Part shown: positions 1 to 7,826 of the stretch, in pieces
Position numbering within the stretch: the stretch's first letter is position 1
How the letters are laid out: the number at the start of each line of letters is the position of its first letter
Assembly: GCF_042684705.1 (NCBI RefSeq)
Contig: NZ_JBHULZ010000023.1
Coordinates: 248,001 to 312,000 of the forward strand
Length of the DNA stretch: 64,000 bases
Source of the DNA: Mesonia sediminis
GTDB lineage: Bacteria; Bacteroidota; Bacteroidia; Flavobacteriales; Flavobacteriaceae
Direction of reading: 5' to 3'
Position numbers and translations under genes: made by a program
Notes under the pieces: generated by a model
Databases searched by the model: none
Seen by the model: only the letters and a program-made list of their open reading frames with translations
What the model was told of the DNA's origin: nothing

Positions 1-27
1 CAAAAGGCGATAATTTTTCGCTTTTTG
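1..27. terminator. Hairpin terminator at the left edge
   Basis: A ten-pair stem (one G-T wobble) has A-rich sequence on the left and a T run on the right, with a loop at 11-17. It looks like a bidirectional rho-independent terminator between the helicase gene and whatever gene lies beyond the window edge. Bases 28-105 carry nothing I can name except a small 6-bp hairpin at 44-59. Confidence 0.5.
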
Positions 28-105
28 TTGTAATTGATGTCTTATAGGAAATGTCCTATTTCAAATACCCTTTAAGCTTTTTTCGTTTAGGTATTCAGCT
101 AAAGC

Positions 106-2430
106 TTAACTTAAAATTTTTAATTTAGCAAAGCGAAGTAATAACTTTTTGAGCCCTCCATTTTCAAAATTTATCTCTGCTTTTTTATCTTGACCAACCC
201 CTTCTAATCCTACTACCTTACCCCGCCCAAAACGTAAGTGCTCAACCGCGGCACCTACTTCTAATTGTAGTACTTCTTTATCTATTTTTGCGGTACTCTG
301 GCTGTTTTGAGGTCTTATTTTTCTTAATTTGCGAAGTTGCTCTTCACTTGGCTTATGCGCTGGAGGAGGCACTCCTGGAGTTGGCTTATTTTGCCTTAAT
401 TTACTTTTATCGACCTCACCAAATAAATCTGGATTCACAAATGAATTACCTCTTAGTTCATCGGGCGGCATGAGATATTCTTTATATTGCTCGTCGATTT
501 CTTCTATAAAACGGCTAGGTTCGGCATCTATAAGTTTTCCCCAACGGTAACGAGACAGTGTGTAAGTTAAATAAGCTTTTTGTTCTGCTCTTGTTAAGGC
601 AACATAAAATAACCTGCGTTCCTCTTCAAGTTCAGATCGCGTATTCATACTCATCCCTGAAGGGAATAGATCCTCTTCTAAACCTACAATATAAACATAT
701 GGAAACTCCAAGCCCTTTGCTAGGTGGATGGTCATTAGCGCTACTTTATTTTCATCATCTGTTGCATTATCCAAGTCGGTGGCTAAAGCGACATCTTCAA
801 GAAATTCAGAAATATTACCCGTAGCATCAGCGAGTTCTTTTTGCTCTTCGACAAAATCTTTTAATCCATTAAGCAATTCTTCAACGTTTTCAATACGCGC
901 AACTCCCTCTGGCGTCCCATCTTTTTTTAGTTCTTGAACCAATCCTGTTTTTTTAGCTACCATTTCGGTAAGCACAAAAGCATCAGAATTTTTTGCGGTA
1001 ACCTGAAAACTCTTTATCATCGTAGCAAATTGGGTTAATTTACCTCTTGTGCGGGAGTTGATTCCAGTATTGAGCTCGTGTAAATGTTCAATGATTTGAA
1101 ATATAGATTTATCATATGAGTTTGCCGCTAGAATTAAGCGATCTAGGGTAGTCGCCCCAATACCTCTAGCGGGATAATTGATAATTCTTTTTAAGGCCTC
1201 TTCATCATTCGGGTTTACTATAACCCGTAGATAAGCCAAAACATCCTTTATTTCTTTTCTTTGATAAAATGAAGTTCCTCCATAAATGCGATAAGGAATA
1301 TCGCGCTTTCTTAACGCGTCTTCTATAGCTCTACTTTGTGCATTGGTTCTATAAAGTACGGCAAAATCGCCATTGCTTAGGTGGTTATTCATTCTGTTTT
1401 CAAAGATAGAACTAGCAACAAATCGACCTTCTTCCCCGTCGTTTAGAAGTCGGTTGACTTGAATTTTAGGACCATCATCATTATCAGTCCACACCACTTT
1501 TTCTAGCTTTACCTTATTTTTGTCTATCACCGAGTTGGCCGCGTTGACAATATTTTTAGTGGAGCGGTAATTCTGTTCTAAACGATAAGTTTTAACGTCT
1601 TCATAATCTTTTTGAAAATTTAAAATGTTGTTGATATTAGCTCCGCGAAAGGCATATATACTCTGAGCATCGTCACCTACAACACATATATTTTGAAACT
1701 TATCGCTCAACGCCCTAACAATTAAATACTGCGAATGATTGGTATCTTGGTATTCATCTACTAATATATACCTAAACCTATCTTGATATTTAGCTAAAAC
1801 GCGAGGAAAACGAGTTAGCAATTCATTGGTTTTAAGCAAAAGGTCGTCAAAATCCATTGCTCCCGCCTTAAAACATCTTTTTACATACTCATCATAAATT
1901 TCACCAAGTCGTGGTCTTTTGGCCATAGCATCGGCCTCTTGCAAATCGGGATTGGCATAATATGCTTTAACAGTAATTAAACTATTTTTAAAAGATGAAA
2001 TTCTAGAAAATACTTGTTTATACTTATAAATGTCTTTGTCTAAGTTTTTCTCTTTAATTATAGTTCTAATTAATCTTTGAGAATCTTCAGAATCATAGAT
2101 TGTAAAATTAGAAGGGTAACCCAACTTATCGGCTTCAATACGAAGCAAACGAGCAAAGATAGAGTGAAATGTACCCATCCATAAATTTTTAGCTTCACTC
2201 GCACCTACAATTTTTGCAATTCGCGCCTTCATTTCTCTAGCTGCTTTGTTGGTAAAAGTAAGAGCAAGTATATTGAAAGGGTCTACTCCCTGTTGCATAA
2301 GGTGCGCTATTCTAAATGTAAGTACACGAGTTTTTCCAGATCCAGCACCAGCAATAACAATCATTGCTCCGTCTTTTTGTAAAACAGGAGCTCTTTGCGC
2401 TTCATTAAGTCCTTCTATAAATTTATTCAC
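106..2430 (-). CDS. UvrD/PcrA-type ATP-dependent DNA helicase
   Basis: Superfamily 1A 3'-5' DNA helicase, cytoplasmic, expected to act in nucleotide excision and mismatch repair and in clearing stalled forks or RecA filaments. The 774 residues show the family motifs in order: Walker A AGAGSGKT at about 27-34, motif Ia TFTNKAA near 58, motif II DEYQDTN near 225, the QNYRST motif near 290 and the VALTRAEQ motif near 620. The C-terminal 50 residues (VGAAVEHLRFGRGKV) form the small Tudor-like domain that binds RNA polymerase in PcrA/UvrD. Length is normal for the family. The start is GTG; the only nearby upstream ATG is out of frame. It is divergent from the glutamate-synthase-like gene. Assignment to the family is certain; PcrA versus UvrD naming is arbitrary in Bacteroidota. 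Confidence 0.95.
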   Translation of the reverse strand: MNKFIEGLNEAQRAPVLQKDGAMIVIAGAGSGKTRVLTFRIAHLMQQGVDPFNILALTFTNKAAREMKARIAKIVGASEAKNLWMGTFHSIFARLLRIEADKLGYPSNFTIYDSEDSQRLIRTIIKEKNLDKDIYKYKQVFSRISSFKNSLITVKAYYANPDLQEADAMAKRPRLGEIYDEYVKRCFKAGAMDFDDLLLKTNELLTRFPRVLAKYQDRFRYILVDEYQDTNHSQYLIVRALSDKFQNICVVGDDAQSIYAFRGANINNILNFQKDYEDVKTYRLEQNYRSTKNIVNAANSVIDKNKVKLEKVVWTDNDDGPKIQVNRLLNDGEEGRFVASSIFENRMNNHLSNGDFAVLYRTNAQSRAIEDALRKRDIPYRIYGGTSFYQRKEIKDVLAYLRVIVNPNDEEALKRIINYPARGIGATTLDRLILAANSYDKSIFQIIEHLHELNTGINSRTRGKLTQFATMIKSFQVTAKNSDAFVLTEMVAKKTGLVQELKKDGTPEGVARIENVEELLNGLKDFVEEQKELADATGNISEFLEDVALATDLDNATDDENKVALMTIHLAKGLEFPYVYIVGLEEDLFPSGMSMNTRSELEEERRLFYVALTRAEQKAYLTYTLSRYRWGKLIDAEPSRFIEEIDEQYKEYLMPPDELRGNSFVNPDLFGEVDKSKLRQNKPTPGVPPPAHKPSEEQLRKLRKIRPQNSQSTAKIDKEVLQLEVGAAVEHLRFGRGKVVGLEGVGQDKKAEINFENGGLKKLLLRFAKLKILS

Positions 2431-2579
2431 AATGCATTTTTTTTGAGGCGTGAATTTATCAAAAAATTAAAAATTAAACTCATAAAAGTTCTAGAGATAT
2501 AAAAATAAAAACTTTTTAGTTTACCGAATAAATTAAATACCTTAGTCCAAAAATAAAATTTTGCTTTAATTCAAATTTA

Positions 2580-4184
2580 ATGGATGCTATTCTTGATTTT
2601 TTAGGTAACCTTGCCTGGTGGCAATGGCTACTTATTGTGGTGCTTATAGTTGCGATACGGGATTTGTTTTTCAACAAAAAGCATATTATCACGAGAAATT
2701 TTCCTGTGGTCGGACACTTCAGATATATGTTAGAAAGTATTGGTCCTGAGCTTCGCCAATATATCGTGGCAAACAACCGCGAAGAATTGCCTTTTGATAG
2801 GATTCAACGAGGTTGGATTTACGCTTCGGCAAAAAATCAAAATAATTATGAGGGTTTTGGAAGTGATCGTGACATTTACGCAACTAATTATATTTTTATC
2901 AATAATGCGATGATGCCCTATAGATTGCCCGAAAATCATCCAAATGTAAATGATCCTTATTTTTTACCTTGTGCTAAGGTAATGGGTCTTTCGAAAAATC
3001 GCAGAAGACCATATAGGCCTGCTTCGGCAATAAATGTTTCGGCTATGAGCTTTGGAAGTTTATCGGCGAAAGCTATTGAATCTTTAAACCGAGGAGTAAA
3101 AATGGCCAATGCTTTTCACAACACAGGCGAAGGAGGTGTATCTCCTTACCATAAAAAAGGCGGCGATTTAATGTTACAGATAGGAACGGGTTATTTTGGA
3201 ATTCGTGATGATGAAGGAAATTTTAGTATGGATAAACTCGTTAAACTGTGCGAAGACAACCCTCAAATTAGGGCAATAGAAATTAAACTTTCACAAGGAG
3301 CTAAACCTGGTAAAGGAGGTGTTTTACCAGCTTCTAAAATTACCAAAGAGATTTCAGAAATTAGACATGTCCCCTTAAATAAGGATGTTATCTCACCCCC
3401 ATATCATTCGGCTTTCACCGATGTTCCTTCAATGGTTGATTTCATCGAAGACATTGCAGACAAAACAGGCCTACCAGTTGGTGTAAAAGCCGCAATTGGT
3501 AAAACTATAGGTTGGAAGCAATTGGCTGAATTGATGAAAGAAACAGGAAAAGGACCAGATTTTATCAGTATTGATGGCGGTGAAGGAGGTACAGGTGCTG
3601 CACCTCCTAGTTTTGCCGATCACGTTGCTGTGCCTTGGGCCTATGGATTTAAAAGTGTTTATAGAATATTTAAAGATTATGATCTCACCAAAGATATTTT
3701 CTTTATAGGTAGTGGTAAATTAGGTTTTCCCTCCTCGGCTATTATGGCCTTTGCCATGGGAGCAGATTGTATAAACGTTGCACGCGAAGCTATGATTAGT
3801 ATAGGTTGTATACAGGCCCAATCTTGCCACAACAACACCTGTCCTACTGGTATTGCAACACAAAACAAATGGTTGCAACGCGGCATTGATGTCAAAGACA
3901 AAGCCAAGCGAAATCTTTTTTATTTTAAAAACTTTAGAAAAGAAGTATTAGAAATTACGCACGCTTGTGGTTATGAACACCCTTGTGAATTTACTATGGA
4001 TGATGTAAACATTAACCTGAGTGATCAAGATTTCACCAAGACATTAGCAGATGCCTATGAGTATCATAAAACTAAGGTTGAATTTAAAGGTATGGAAGCA
4101 ATTCAAAACTGTCCTTACCTTGGAGGAAATTATCAAAAAGAAAAATCTGAAGAAGACGTTAAAAAAGATACAGTAAGATATTAA
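2580..4184 (+). CDS. Membrane-anchored FMN-binding glutamate synthase-like protein
   Basis: The 534 residues consist of an N-terminal membrane helix (about residues 13-30, WWQWLLIVVLIVAI) followed by the FMN- and Fe-S-binding alpha/beta barrel of glutamate synthase (about 80-510). The cysteine cluster for a 3Fe-4S centre is visible near 405-420 (CIQAQSCHNNTCPTG), and the glycine-rich flavin region IDGGEGGTGAAP lies near 335. There is no amidotransferase domain and no GXGXG helix, so it cannot use glutamine by itself as the large GltB does. It belongs to the stand-alone glutamate synthase family common in Bacteroidota, whose physiological substrate is not established. A two-base gap separates it from the next gene, a membrane protein, so the two are probably co-translated and may work together at the inner membrane. 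Confidence 0.85.
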   Translation: MDAILDFLGNLAWWQWLLIVVLIVAIRDLFFNKKHIITRNFPVVGHFRYMLESIGPELRQYIVANNREELPFDRIQRGWIYASAKNQNNYEGFGSDRDIYATNYIFINNAMMPYRLPENHPNVNDPYFLPCAKVMGLSKNRRRPYRPASAINVSAMSFGSLSAKAIESLNRGVKMANAFHNTGEGGVSPYHKKGGDLMLQIGTGYFGIRDDEGNFSMDKLVKLCEDNPQIRAIEIKLSQGAKPGKGGVLPASKITKEISEIRHVPLNKDVISPPYHSAFTDVPSMVDFIEDIADKTGLPVGVKAAIGKTIGWKQLAELMKETGKGPDFISIDGGEGGTGAAPPSFADHVAVPWAYGFKSVYRIFKDYDLTKDIFFIGSGKLGFPSSAIMAFAMGADCINVAREAMISIGCIQAQSCHNNTCPTGIATQNKWLQRGIDVKDKAKRNLFYFKNFRKEVLEITHACGYEHPCEFTMDDVNINLSDQDFTKTLADAYEYHKTKVEFKGMEAIQNCPYLGGNYQKEKSEEDVKKDTVRY

Positions 4185-4186
4185 TT

Positions 4187-4705
4187 ATGGAAGAAAACTT
4201 AATACAACTAGCTTTTTACTTGTTACCGGCTATTTTAGTGGCTTTAATAAGCTACTATTTCTTTGATGGTTATTTTAAAGCTGAAAATAAAAAACAATTG
4301 TTTGAGCTGCGAAGGCAAAACAGTAAACAAACCTTACCCATTAGATTACAAGCACTAGAACGACTAACAATTTTACTTGAACGTATAGATCCAGGCAGTT
4401 TGCTTATTAGAATAAAACCAACTAGTGAAGATAAAAATGAGTATGAAAATTTACTCATACATCACATAGAACAAGAATTTGAACACAATATCTCGCAACA
4501 GATTTATGTAAGTGAAGGTTGCTGGAATGCGATTAGAGCTACCAAAAACGCAACAATTGCTCTTATTCGAAAAACCAATATGAGCGAGAGTGTTGACTCT
4601 CCTACTAAGTTAAGAGAAATTATTTTATCTGAAATGATGGAAAAAAGTTCACCTAGTCAAACTGGTTTGGCCTACATTAAGCAAGAAGTTAAAGGCTTGT
4701 GGTAA
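4187..4705 (+). CDS. DUF7935-like single-pass membrane protein
   Basis: The protein has 172 residues with one N-terminal membrane helix (about 8-27, AFYLLPAILVALISYYFF) and a charged, mostly helical cytoplasmic part. The middle contains PIRLQALERLTILLERIDP, a motif I associate with a conserved flavobacterial family of unknown function (DUF7935 in current naming, from memory). It starts two bases after the glutamate synthase-like stop and ends just before a strong terminator at 4738-4773, so it is the last gene of a two-gene unit. No catalytic motif is visible. A role as accessory or scaffold for the upstream flavoprotein is inference from coupling only. Confidence 0.7.
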   Translation: MEENLIQLAFYLLPAILVALISYYFFDGYFKAENKKQLFELRRQNSKQTLPIRLQALERLTILLERIDPGSLLIRIKPTSEDKNEYENLLIHHIEQEFEHNISQQIYVSEGCWNAIRATKNATIALIRKTNMSESVDSPTKLREIILSEMMEKSSPSQTGLAYIKQEVKGLW

Positions 4706-4732
4706 GCTTTTCAACTTTAGAATAAAAATATC

Positions 4733-5638
4733 CTAACGCAGCTCATTCTCTTCTAAATGAGCTGCTTTTTTTTGTGCATATAAGTAACCTTGCTGCCACC
4801 ATTCTGACATTAATTTTTTGTCAAAAATCAATGAATTCTCTGTTAATTTACTAGGTGTGTAATATAGGTTTAGGGTTACATTATTATTTATGGCTGCCAA
4901 CTTTCCCTCAATTATATTACTTCGTTCAACTTGGTCGAGCATAAATCCGAAAAGATTTACCATAAGCGAGAAAGGGTTGTTCCCCAGTACTTTATTATGT
5001 TCCATATTTTCAGATTCTAACACAATTGCATCAATTTCTGTAGCACCACGCCGTATTGCTTCACGAATGGGTACTAATGAACCAAAACCTCCATCGGCGT
5101 ACTCACAACCATTTTTCTTAACCAGACTCATAAATGGCGCGTAGTTACAAGAAATCCAAATCCATTCACAAAATTCATCATAGTTAAAATTCTTTATCGA
5201 TTTATACTCCACCTTGTTTTTGGTAAGATTAGAAACGGTGACCACTACATCGGTTACACTTTCTTTAATCAATCGAAATTCTTCTGGTGTGATTTTTTGA
5301 CGTATGAGTTTGTGTAGGTTTTTACTCTCTCCAAACGTACGTTTATTTTTAATGAACTGGATTAAGGTGTTAATAAAATTAATACCTACATACTCCCTAT
5401 CTTCTTTTTTCTTAATGGTAAAAGGATTTATACTAAAAATACTTGATTGCGTAACCTGTGTATAAGTATTGTACAGCTTATCTAATTTACCGATAGCTAA
5501 GTGAGGAATTAATAAACTACCCGTAGATGAACCAACAAAGATAGAATATTTCTTATTTTGTGTACGAATTAAAAATTCAGCTACACCTCCTGCATAGGCG
5601 CCTTTACTACCCCCACCCGAAATAACCAATGCCTTCAT
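4733..5638 (-). CDS. Patatin-like phospholipase
   Basis: Serine acyl hydrolase of the patatin family, 301 residues. Visible motifs are the oxyanion glycine-rich loop SGGGSKGAYAGG (7-18), the nucleophile elbow GSSTG with Ser38, and the catalytic aspartate in YADGG near residue 180, so the Ser-Asp dyad is intact. It has no signal peptide or membrane helix and resembles cytoplasmic patatins such as RssA more than secreted ones. Its ATG shares one base with the stop of the upstream M1 aminopeptidase gene, so the two are translationally coupled. Its last codons also encode the terminator stem of the opposing gene. Substrate is unknown; lysophospholipid or lipid acyl ester is the family expectation. 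Confidence 0.88.
   Translation of the reverse strand: MKALVISGGGSKGAYAGGVAEFLIRTQNKKYSIFVGSSTGSLLIPHLAIGKLDKLYNTYTQVTQSSIFSINPFTIKKKEDREYVGINFINTLIQFIKNKRTFGESKNLHKLIRQKITPEEFRLIKESVTDVVVTVSNLTKNKVEYKSIKNFNYDEFCEWIWISCNYAPFMSLVKKNGCEYADGGFGSLVPIREAIRRGATEIDAIVLESENMEHNKVLGNNPFSLMVNLFGFMLDQVERSNIIEGKLAAINNNVTLNLYYTPSKLTENSLIFDKKLMSEWWQQGYLYAQKKAAHLEENELR
4738..4773 (+). terminator. Rho-independent terminator inside the patatin coding end
   Basis: A perfect 10-bp stem (GCAGCTCATT / AATGAGCTGC) with an 8-base loop is followed by eight T on the plus strand. It should end the 2580-4705 transcription unit. It lies entirely within the last codons of the convergent patatin gene (stop at 4733). Confidence 0.75.
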
Positions 5639-7722
5639 TAATCTAAAATTGTTTTTAAAAATTGTTTATTCCTAAATTCTACTTGTTGGCTGAGAGCAAT
5701 TATCTGTTCTTTTAACTCTCTTTGTTTTGTTAATTCTTTAATCAAATTACGCGCGAAGCTATAAAAACGCCAATTATAATGCTGAGTAGCTTTTATTAAA
5801 TTGAGTAAACTTTCATCTGACCATAAATTAATTTGCCTTATTATAGAAAAAGCATTTCGTCTAATACTAATATCATGAAGAGCATTGGTATACTGATTCA
5901 ATTCTTGAAAGATTATCGATTTATTGTGCGGATCATAAGACGGAGTTGCTAGATGTAAACCTAACCAGAGGTGCCGTAAACTTTTATTGTAAAAACCGTG
6001 CTTGTCTTTTAATTGATCTAGGTAACTCACTCGATTTTCTTGAAAATTGATCCATAAATTTAAAAGTGCAGCTTCTTGTGTGGTATATGATTTTTCATAT
6101 AGCAATTGCTCATATTCTTCTTTTAAAGTGGGCGGAATTTTATCAATATGCAGTGCTACACTCTGTTTTACCAGTAAAGATTCGCTTTTAAGCGCCATTT
6201 TAAGTAAAGCAACCACTTCGGGTGAATGGGTATTTTCTAAACTCAATTGAATTACTGCCTCTTGCCCCAAATAATCATTTACTGGAACGCTTAGTGCATT
6301 CTTTAAATCTTTAATTTTCTGCTCTAGTGGAAGCTCTCTTAATGCGTTTAATGCTAAATATTTTTGCATAAATTCATTGGTGCTTAAAAGTCTCATTGCT
6401 TCATAAGAAGGAAATGTATTTGCTAATAACCACTTTTCCTCAAACCAACCTAAATCCTTGCCTGAAATTTCTTCGGCTAGCATTATAAAATCTTCGGTTC
6501 TAACATTCTGGTAAGCATATTTTTCTAAAAAACTTTTCACAATCTTTTTAAAAACTGACTCGCCTAATTTATTTTCTAAAAAAAATAGCGCCCACGCTCC
6601 CTTTTGGTAATAGGTGAGTGAGCTCGCTTTTGTATTCAAAAGCGCTTCTCCTCTACCCGATTGACTCGCTTCAGATAATCGTTCTGCGGTTTGGTACATA
6701 GAATAATAGAAATAATCGTCACCAAAAATTTCTCGCTCTGCTTTCAACGCATAATAAGTAGCAAAACCCTCGTGCAGCCAATGATGCGTTGAGCTGGTTT
6801 CAGTAATTAAATTGCCAAACCATTGATGAGCCAATTCATGGGCATTTACATTGACATAATTTTGATCAACAAAGCCTATAGAGTCCGTTAAAAATTGCTC
6901 CGAAAACACTGTAGCTCCTGTATTTTCCATCCCAGCGTATAAAAAGTCTTTAACGGGTACTTGTTTGTAATTTTGCCAAGGATAAGCCACCCCAATATTT
7001 GACTCTAGAAAATCGAAAATTTCTTGGGTATACCGGTAAGTAGGTTCAACCAAATTTTGATGTCTTGGGGCGTAATACAAGTAAATGGGGAGGCCTGATT
7101 TACTCTGTATCTTTTTATAATCAAATTTCCCTAAAGCTAACATTACCAAGTAACTGCTCATCGGTTTTTGCATATCATAAGTCCAGCGGGACACCTCCTC
7201 CAAATCATTCTTGCTTATTAATTTTCCGTTACTAATTAGGGTATAATCTCGGGGTGCTTCAAAACTTAGATCAAATTCTATTTTATCGTTCATATCATCT
7301 AAGCTAGGTAACCAGTGAGAGGTGTATTTACCTTGTCCTTGCGAGAAAATTTGAGCTCTTTCTGGAGTTTCCCAATTATTAAAATATAAGGTTTGTTGGG
7401 GTTTTGCCAGGTATTTAAATTGAATTGAATACAAACTATCTACCTTAAAATCGTTATAAAACCATATTTTTTGCGATGTAGTTTTCACGGATATTTGTGG
7501 GGTTTTCAAAACTACTTCTTTCATATTTTTAGCATCTAAAAAGATAGAATCACATGCTTTATTTAAGATAAATTGAAGTTCTACCTCACCGGCCACCTGC
7601 TTTTTAACGGGGCTAATTTTTAAAAATGCACTTATATTTTTAATGTCTAAATGTGTCTGATTTTGAGCACAAATCAATTCCGTAAAGAAAAAAGGGAGAA
7701 ACAACAAATAAATCTTTTTCAT
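5638..7722 (-). CDS. Secreted or periplasmic M1 family aminopeptidase
   Basis: Zinc metallo-aminopeptidase of 694 residues. It has an N-terminal signal peptide (MKKIYLLFLPFFFTELICA, then QNQ), an N-terminal beta-sandwich saddle domain, and the exopeptidase motif GMENTG near 263. The zinc site HELAHQWFG near 293 is followed by the third ligand in WLHEGFATYY, matching HEXXH-X18-E. The C-terminal third is helical and HEAT-like, as usual in the family. It probably trims peptides in the periplasm or at the cell surface to supply amino acids. It is the first gene of a unit with the patatin, and a consensus -7 box lies 25 bases upstream of the ATG. Confidence 0.93.
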   Translation of the reverse strand: MKKIYLLFLPFFFTELICAQNQTHLDIKNISAFLKISPVKKQVAGEVELQFILNKACDSIFLDAKNMKEVVLKTPQISVKTTSQKIWFYNDFKVDSLYSIQFKYLAKPQQTLYFNNWETPERAQIFSQGQGKYTSHWLPSLDDMNDKIEFDLSFEAPRDYTLISNGKLISKNDLEEVSRWTYDMQKPMSSYLVMLALGKFDYKKIQSKSGLPIYLYYAPRHQNLVEPTYRYTQEIFDFLESNIGVAYPWQNYKQVPVKDFLYAGMENTGATVFSEQFLTDSIGFVDQNYVNVNAHELAHQWFGNLITETSSTHHWLHEGFATYYALKAEREIFGDDYFYYSMYQTAERLSEASQSGRGEALLNTKASSLTYYQKGAWALFFLENKLGESVFKKIVKSFLEKYAYQNVRTEDFIMLAEEISGKDLGWFEEKWLLANTFPSYEAMRLLSTNEFMQKYLALNALRELPLEQKIKDLKNALSVPVNDYLGQEAVIQLSLENTHSPEVVALLKMALKSESLLVKQSVALHIDKIPPTLKEEYEQLLYEKSYTTQEAALLNLWINFQENRVSYLDQLKDKHGFYNKSLRHLWLGLHLATPSYDPHNKSIIFQELNQYTNALHDISIRRNAFSIIRQINLWSDESLLNLIKATQHYNWRFYSFARNLIKELTKQRELKEQIIALSQQVEFRNKQFLKTILD

Positions 7723-7747
7723 AAAAGCGTTTTGGTGTTGAAAAATA

Positions 7748-7755
7748 CAAAATTA
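7748..7755 (-). promoter_or_regulatory. -7 box of the M1 aminopeptidase gene
   Basis: On the minus strand this reads TAATTTTG, a full match to the Bacteroidota TAnnTTTG box, ending 25 bases before the ATG. I see no TTG -33 element at the usual distance, so this is a partial promoter match. Confidence 0.4.
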
Positions 7756-7791
7756 ATTGGTTTAAATTAACCTATTTTAAGGGCATTGTAG

Positions 7792-7822
7792 TTGCGAAAA
7801 CTTTTTACAAAAACTATCTTAG
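7792..7822 (+). promoter_or_regulatory. Promoter of recG, probably leaderless
   Basis: TTG at 7792-7794, a 20-base spacer and TATCTTAG at 7815-7822 match the Bacteroidota promoter with one mismatch in the -7 box. Only four bases (CCCT) separate the box from the recG ATG, so transcription would begin at or next to the start codon. Confidence 0.5.
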
Positions 7823-7826
7823 CCCT

